This document shows, piece after piece, positions 58,605-64,000 of a DNA stretch of 64,000 nucleotides; the stretch's first letter is position 1, and each line of letters starts with the position of its first letter. Source of the DNA: Acanthacorydalis orientalis. Taxonomy: Eukaryota > Arthropoda > Insecta > Megaloptera > Corydalidae. The DNA lies in the NCBI GenBank assembly GCA_034766995.1, contig CM068315.1, positions 7,327,185-7,391,184 on the forward strand, given 5' to 3'. Below the pieces are notes generated by a model. The model was not told the origin of the DNA. It ran no database searches and was given only the letters and a program-made list of their open reading frames with translations. Made by a program: the position numbers and the translations under genes.

Positions 58605-59062
58605 TGAATTCTATCATTTTAATGTTCATTTTTCGGTCTGTATTTTGGTGATATAGATTTTGGTTTTGTTATTAATTTTGTTTCAAATTAGGCTATTGAA
58701 TTAAAGATGGAAAAGAACTAAATACGAGCAACTTTTTGTATGAGTTCAAAACGGGTGGTAAAATAGCAGGAACTGCTCGTTAACTAAACGATGCTTTTGG
58801 TGTAAGTACTCTTAAGGAATGTACGGTACAAGGGTAGTTCGTTCAAAAATTTCATGCTGAGGACGAAAGCCTCAAAGATGAAGATGGTTACAGGCATCCT
58901 CTTCAAGTCATAACGACTAATCAGAACCACACACAATTCGAAAGCTTGCACAAAAGTTAAGCTTTAGTCATCGAACAGTTCTGGATCACTTAAAACATAA
59001 AATTGTTAAAGTTTGTATGAATTTCACGGTCGTAAACCGCAATTATTTTTCTACCAACTTAA
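58605..59062 (+). mobile_element. mar-B mariner deletion derivative, copy 4
   Basis: The 3' end aattatttttctaccaactt plus aa is followed by TA. The 5' inverted repeat is missing, but the 5' untranslated region matches copies 1 and 3 from ttcatttttcggtctgtatt onward. Same join of the second HTH to 3' untranslated sequence as the other copies. Confidence 0.78.
58707..59000 (+). pseudogene. mar-B DNA-binding domain remnant
   Basis: LYEFKTGGKIAGTAR, stop, then after a shift LNDAFGVSTLKECTVQG, FVQKFHAEDESLKDEDGYRH (linker retained here), and IRKLAQKLSFSHRTVLDHLK. A short deletion removes the start of the second HTH. Several stops. No catalytic domain. Confidence 0.75.
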
Positions 59063-59239
59063 TAATTATATAGGTATAAAATCTTCAAATTATAAAAATT
59101 CTTCAAAAATATTTTTTGTTGGGATTGTATTATCAAAAATCAATTTTTGTTGGCAGTAATATTTGACATAGAATCCACAAATATATAATATTAATTTTTG
59201 TAGTAAATATTGTTTAGTAATTTCAGTAAAAAAATGATA

Positions 59240-59291
<52 letters not shown>

Positions 59292-59759
59292 TTTATATTA
59301 AAACTTTGAATTCCGTTGCCATCCTTATGATTATATTTTTTAAATGATTGAACACCAGAATATTAACTTAATTCTGTGAGTATTCGAAGTGATTTAGTTG
59401 TTTATTATTAATTAGTAAATCTGTTAAGAATATATATTTTTTTATAGTTTTCGATTATTATATTGTCGTTAATGTGGCTTGCTTTGTAAAAGGAATAAAT
59501 GAAAATATTACACTTATGCAAGCATAGTTGTTTTCTCCATCTGTGTAATTTATATAATAACTGCAATGTGAAATATATTCACAATAACACTTATAAATAA
59601 TGAAATATGAAAAAACTTACAAAGCGTATATAAAAATTGGTCCTCAAAGAAACTACTAATGACTATATACTTGCACATATATTTTACGTTGACTGTTTTG
59701 TCGCTGGCTCTTTCATAGAAATATCTAAAGAATAGCAACTGAAAACTACTTGTGAATAG
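59063..59759. other. Anonymous AT-rich stretch
   Basis: TA array at 59245-59288; nothing else. Confidence 0.5.
59245..59288. repeat. (TA)n microsatellite
   Basis: 44 bp. Confidence 0.97.
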
Positions 59760-60255
59760 TAAAGCGAACTATAGAGTCGAAATCTCAAACCACTACACAT
59801 CGCAACTGTGAAATTGCAGACGTCCGTTAACCATGCACAAGCGAACCGCTCGACGTTTTGCAACTCAACGAATGAACGATGATGCTTTTTGTTTCGGAAA
59901 TTATTAAGACATTTCACGAAGAATACAGTTAAGAGACGCGCCATCGTCGTACACAATACGGAGGGCACACTTGACATCAAAGGAAAAGTGAAGGAGTATG
60001 AAGTTATGCAGTTGAATGTAACGGCTAGCTATGGCAAGCAAACAAGCAGAGTTGCTGTTCTGAAACGCTTGCCTTGCTTTCGCTTCAAATCCTCGTGTGT
60101 TTTTCTTTTCTCATTGTTTTTGTTTGTATTTTCTTCGTAATTTTATTGTTATTTTTTTTAACGAGCTGCTAAATGTCTAGCTCAATTGTAACGTAGCTTT
60201 ATATTGTGCACCGAACACTTAATCTAATGTAAATAAATCAATGGAGAATACTTTT
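59760..60255 (+). other. GC-elevated island, candidate transcript 3' end
   Basis: Array-free and the longest non-repeat region with near-balanced composition on the right side of the window. Plus ORF 59889-60140 (83 codons, MFRKLLRHFTKNTVKRRAIV at its start) has a basic N-terminus and a Phe/Leu/Val-rich last 15 residues, which would be hydrophobic. It has no recognised domain. A minus ORF of 98 codons overlaps it (59684-59980). AATAAA at 60232-60237, followed by a T/G-rich segment, could be a polyadenylation signal. A non-coding RNA or terminal exon on the plus strand fits. No splice acceptor identified. Confidence 0.35.
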
Positions 60256-60335
60256 TTGATTGTATAAAAATAATTATTGTATACATTCATCAAAGATGAG
60301 TTTGAAGTTCACATAAAGGTATTTCATTGAAAGTT

Positions 60336-60337
<2 letters not shown>

Positions 60338-60390
<53 letters not shown>
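60338..60390. repeat. (TA)n microsatellite
   Basis: 53 bp. Confidence 0.97.
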
Positions 60391-60392
<2 letters not shown>

Positions 60393-60475
60393 ATAAAGGG
60401 AGTTTTAGAAGAGATTAAGTTTTTGTAACAGAATATTACTGAGTTGTTTAAGGATATCAAGAATTTTATGAGATT

Positions 60476-60520
<45 letters not shown>

Positions 60521-60766
60521 TTTATGCTTATTGATATTTTTTTGGATCTATAAAAAATATATACAAGTAGTTTATAAAATTATGTATCTGAAAATATAAT
60601 CTAACTACAATAATTTCCATATTTGTTGTCCATAATATGAATTTAAAATAAAATTCAATAGAAAAAATATCAAGGAAATTAAATTTTCATTCAGTGTTTT
60701 AGAATTTAATGTATTCAGTAATTTTCAATTATATATATATATCACACCTTTCCATTACTGCTTTTA
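60391..60766. other. Anonymous AT-rich stretch
   Basis: TA array at 60475-60515; nothing else. Confidence 0.5.
60475..60515. repeat. (TA)n microsatellite
   Basis: About 41 bp. Confidence 0.95.
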
Positions 60767-61667
60767 TTAGGCTGGTGCAAAAATAATTGCGGTTTTTATA
60801 ATTTAAATTTAGTGTCGATTTTTCTAGTTACTGTTTTATTTTCTTATGGTCATGTGATACATGAATGTAAACAATGAAATTAGTACTACTGATTTCAGCT
60901 TATGTTTATTGTTTGTTATTGACAGATGGTCATAAACTGGAATGCTTAGAGGTATGTTCTTCATTGATGATTCTAAATGAAAAAACGCCATTTTTAAATC
61001 GAATCGTTACTTGTGATGAAAGGTGTATTCTATATGATAACAGAAAATGATCTGGACAATGGTTAAAGCACCAGGACACGCACCATGAAGCACCAGGACA
61101 CGCACCCAAGTCGTCATTACACAAAAAAAACTTATGGTTACTGTGTGGTGGACAAATAAAGGAATAATCCATTATTATTTTCTAAAACCAGGCGAAGCAA
61201 TTACGGCTGATTCATACTGTCGCGAAATCGACAATATGAATGAAAAATTAAAAACAAAACAGCTAATGCTAATCAACAGATATGGCCCAATACTATTGAA
61301 AAACAATGCTCGACCACACACATCTCGAACCATAACTTCCAAATTAAATTCATTAAATTATGAAATTTTACCGCATCCCCCTTATTCACCAGATCTTTCA
61401 CCGACAGACTATCATCTGTTTCGCCACTTTGAATATTATTTAAGAAATAAAAAATTCCGAAACCAAACAGAAGTGATTCAACGATTCGAAGTCTTTATAA
61501 GCTCTAAAAATGTTGATTTTCATAAAAATGTTATAAACAATCTAATTTTTCGTCGGTAAAAGACCATTGAAGCTGATAGAGCTTATTTTGATTAAATAAA
61601 TTTTATTTAGTTAAAAATATTGCATTTTAATTTTCACTTACAAATTTCGCAATTTCACATGTTACAC

Positions 61668-61670
<3 letters not shown>
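60767..61670 (+). mobile_element. mar-A mariner, internally deleted (904 bp)
   Basis: TA flanks at 60765-60766 and 61671-61672. The 5' end TTAGGCTGGTGCAAAAATAA plus ttgcggttttt is very close to the Hsmar1-type terminus. The 3' end, reverse-complemented aaggtgtaacatgtgaaatt plus gcg, is a diverged partner. The 5' untranslated region joins directly to the middle of the transposase (from the NGHKL region), deleting the DNA-binding domain. Confidence 0.85.
60930..61559 (+). pseudogene. mar-A transposase pseudogene lacking the DNA-binding domain
   Basis: Begins at dGHKL near 60930. The first catalytic region RYLxCDERCILYDNRK (about 61006-61046) keeps its Asp. A 141-codon open frame runs 61134-61559: MVTVWWTNKGIIHYYFLKPG, EAITADSYCREIDNMNEKLK, LLKNNARPHTSRTITSKLNS, HPPYSPDLSPTDYHLFRHFE, ending IFRR and stop. 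The second Asp of HDNARPH is Asn here (KNNARPH), so the copy is catalytically dead although its C-terminal half is open. A short duplication (agcaccaggacacgcacc twice, about 61066-61106) disrupts the frame upstream. Confidence 0.87.

Positions 61671-61700
<30 letters not shown>
61670..61700. repeat. (TA)n microsatellite
   Basis: About 30 bp. Starts at the right target site of the mar-A element. Confidence 0.96.
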
Positions 61701-61703
<3 letters not shown>

Positions 61704-61787
61704 GTTTGATTACATGCATTATTTTATAATAAATGGAGATATGTATGATTGTACGAATAAATATATGAATGTTGATTCGGAGCTTAA

Positions 61788-61788
61788 A

Positions 61789-61845
<57 letters not shown>
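61788..61845. repeat. (TA)n microsatellite
   Basis: About 58 bp. Confidence 0.96.
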
Positions 61846-61847
<2 letters not shown>

Positions 61848-61983
61848 TTATTGTGTCTGTATACTATTCAAATATCGTCTCTTTAGTACTTTTATGTTTC
61901 GTATATCGTGAATCACAAAGTAACGATTTATTATAACGTACACATTTTTCTTGTTATTTTTAAAACAGCTTTATATGAATCTA

Positions 61984-61989
<6 letters not shown>

Positions 61990-62046
<57 letters not shown>

Positions 62047-62051
62047 TGTAC

Positions 62052-62110
<59 letters not shown>
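61990..62110. repeat. (TA)n with TATG/CATA interruptions
   Basis: About 120 bp. Confidence 0.96.
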
Positions 62111-62113
<3 letters not shown>

Positions 62114-62660
62114 GCGCGTGTGTGATCGTGTTATGTAAAACTATACGAGAAATAACCTATCACTAAATATTTAAATACGACATCGAAAAAGAATCTAAGA
62201 ACAGATCTGTTAATTTCTTCCAAACGCGACCATATATTTAAATGAAGAAAAAAATTAATCGTTCGAATACTGAAGAAAAAAAAATTTACGAGCGTAGCTA
62301 CTGAACCCAACTGCTTGCCTGATTATTTATGCAAACGCTATTATGTCAGATCGATTATAAAATATTGGCCATTATTATAATGACACATTCGCCGCGCACA
62401 AATGCTGCCGGCTATACTGAAAGATCTTCACGTAAACATTACACGCAGTTGGAGGAATAGTATTCAAGAGCTCCCACGACCAGTCTTCAACGAACATTAA
62501 CACCTGCCTGTTAACCAAGAGGTACACTAGCGCCCACAGTGGCGCGCACAAGTCTCAAGTAGCCAGTGTTTTAATTGAAGATACGAGATAAGACACGGGC
62601 TTCCCGGCTCAAATGTACTTTGATACTCCTTCACTACATTACTTGCATTATTTCACTCTC
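62110..62660. other. GC-elevated island, candidate regulatory or promoter DNA
   Basis: Array-free 550 bp. GC peaks at 62390-62560 (cgccgcgcacaaatgctgcc, ctagcgcccacagtggcgcg). Contains an octamer-like ATGCAAA at 62331-62337 and TAATTG-class words. No ORF of note crosses it and no repeat matches it. Function is inference. Confidence 0.3.
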
Positions 62661-62692
62661 GTCCCGTTATAAGTTTCTTTTTTTAAGTATGC

Positions 62693-62702
62693 ACATACAC
62701 AT

Positions 62703-62761
<59 letters not shown>
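62693..62761. repeat. (CA)n(TA)n compound
   Basis: CA about 25 bp then TA about 44 bp. Confidence 0.96.
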
Positions 62762-62764
<3 letters not shown>

Positions 62765-63438
62765 AATATTTATGATCACTACCGTACCTAATTACAATGT
62801 AGCAATTAAAATTTAGTAATAAATTTTTAACTTTAATTAAATTCCTTTTCTTATCAATAAATATTAAAAATAATATTTATATTAATTGAATTTCAAAACA
62901 TATGTACATAGAAATATTTTTATGTTTAAGTCAAAATTCGGTAAATGCTAATTATTTATATAAAATTATTTATCGATAAATTCATATGTAAAAGTGATTA
63001 TAGTAGTCTCTTGTGTTAGTTTTTAGCTTATTTTTCTTGTAATTTCTTCTTAATGAAGATAATTTTTGGATATTATTGCAATATATATTATAAAAAAATA
63101 TCGTTTTAAGAAACTTATTTATTGTACTTTTTATTGAGAAGATTTATTTAACAATCTAAAATATTATTAATTCAAAGTTGTTTTTATTAATGAAATGGAT
63201 TTTAATGATTTTTTGCGAATTTAATAAAATATACATTTAATTATTTTTAAATGACACTTTTGAATAAATTGCAATGCTTCTAAAAATTAATAAAAATCTT
63301 TTAAGTTCCAGTTTTATTTTTTTTTTCATTTTTGAGTTGTGGCCATTTAAAATATTATTTGATTGAGGGAACATATTAATGAAAATATGAGATTCAAAAG
63401 AAACAAAATAATGAATAATATAAAAAAATACTTTTTGA
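62762..63438. other. Anonymous AT-rich stretch
   Basis: Nothing recognised. Confidence 0.5.
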
Positions 63439-63468
63439 TATATATATTTGACTTTATATATATATATA

Positions 63469-63593
63469 GGTGATTCAATTTAGGCTTCCACATGAAAATA
63501 TTAAAAAAATCGCAGTAATTAAAAAAATGATATTAGTTTCAATTTTTGGATTTTTTTTAATACTTTCATATAGAAGCCAAAATTGAATCAGTC
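63469..63593. mobile_element. FB2 MITE copy 2 (125 bp)
   Basis: The left end GGTGATTCAATTTAGGCTTC continues ccacatgaaaatatt. The reverse-complemented right end is gactgattcaattttggctt plus ctatatgaaagtatt. The ends pair over about 35 bp, leaving a short AT centre. The same ends are at 11757-11943. Sits between a TA array and a (CTAT)n/TA block. Confidence 0.75.
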
Positions 63594-63600
63594 CTCTCTC

Positions 63601-63765
<165 letters not shown>

Positions 63766-64000
63766 GAATCATACTTACTAAGTCGAATGTCGCAAAGAAT
63801 AATTTCATTATCTGTACTATTTTGGGTATATTTTCCTGTTTGTCATTAGTTTATTGCTACTTTTGTATCATAAATTTTGTAAAATATTATTTTTTTTGCT
63901 GTTATTCCATTAAACACAATATTTTTTATTTAATATTTTATATTTAACTCTTCATCACATAATTTCATTTAATATAAAAAGAATATTCTACGCAGCAGAG
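63766..64000. other. Anonymous AT-rich end of window
   Basis: Nothing recognised. Confidence 0.45.

Noticed and set aside
60930..61172. Minus-strand 80-codon ORF, and plus-strand ORF at 53978
   Set aside because: Antisense of the mar-A transposase.

Overview
The window looks like a piece of an AT-rich animal nuclear genome, most likely an insect. A hymenopteran is plausible from the mix of mariner families and very long (TA)n arrays, but the sequence does not prove it. There is no bacterial gene organisation, no rRNA or tRNA that I can recognise, no CRISPR array, and no complete host protein-coding gene. Nearly all ORFs of 60 codons or more are either (TA)n arrays read as Tyr-Ile runs or decayed transposases. 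The window is best read as intergenic or deep intronic DNA.

Three things fill it. (1) About 80 simple-sequence arrays, mostly pure (TA)n of 20-140 bp, often with (CA)n, (TG)n, (GA)n or (CT)n edges. By hand count they cover about 5 kb (7-8 %), and the longest block is 332 bp at 24239-24570. (2) Dead DNA transposons, dominated by mariner. I separate five families. mar-A has an Hsmar1/cecropia-like terminal sequence (48545-49129, 53416-54683, 60767-61670). mar-B keeps only the DNA-binding end (31226-31776, 34586-34964, 38236-38724, 58605-59062, solo end 50699). mar-C is about 0.82 kb and keeps only the catalytic end (35623-36447, 40371-41193). mar-D includes 24571-25786 and 47700-48540. mar-E includes 18453-18937, 20060-20235 and 46884-47467. 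There are also a hAT MITE with an 8-bp target duplication (13842-14175), two or three TTAA-flanked piggyBac-like MITEs (17630-17870, 32067-32456, perhaps 10842-11270), a 397-bp palindromic element (6558-6954), and two further inverted-repeat families (FB1, FB2). (3) A few tails of non-LTR retrotransposons (2311, 5215, 32766, 36530 and 57700 regions).

Layout: 1-13.3 kb is arrays, foldback elements and two GC-elevated islands. 13.3-25.8 kb holds the hAT MITE, mar-E copies, a piggyBac-like MITE and mar-D. 26-31 kb is mostly anonymous AT-rich DNA. 31-41 kb is the TE-densest part (mar-B three times, mar-C twice, two LINE tails, a piggyBac-like MITE). 41-46.8 kb is nearly featureless. 46.9-49.1 kb is a cluster of three mariner fragments. 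50-64 kb holds mar-A and mar-B copies among arrays.

None of the transposases could work: each has stops, frameshifts, a deleted domain or a changed catalytic Asp. What could belong to host biology is a set of islands with clearly higher GC and no arrays (about 600-930, 4745-5005, 12840-13275, 14990-15540, 29320-29660, 33640-34030, 39370-39495, 49350-49790, 59760-60255, 62110-62660). These are candidates for cis-regulatory DNA, non-coding RNA exons or isolated exons. I could not assign a product to any of them.
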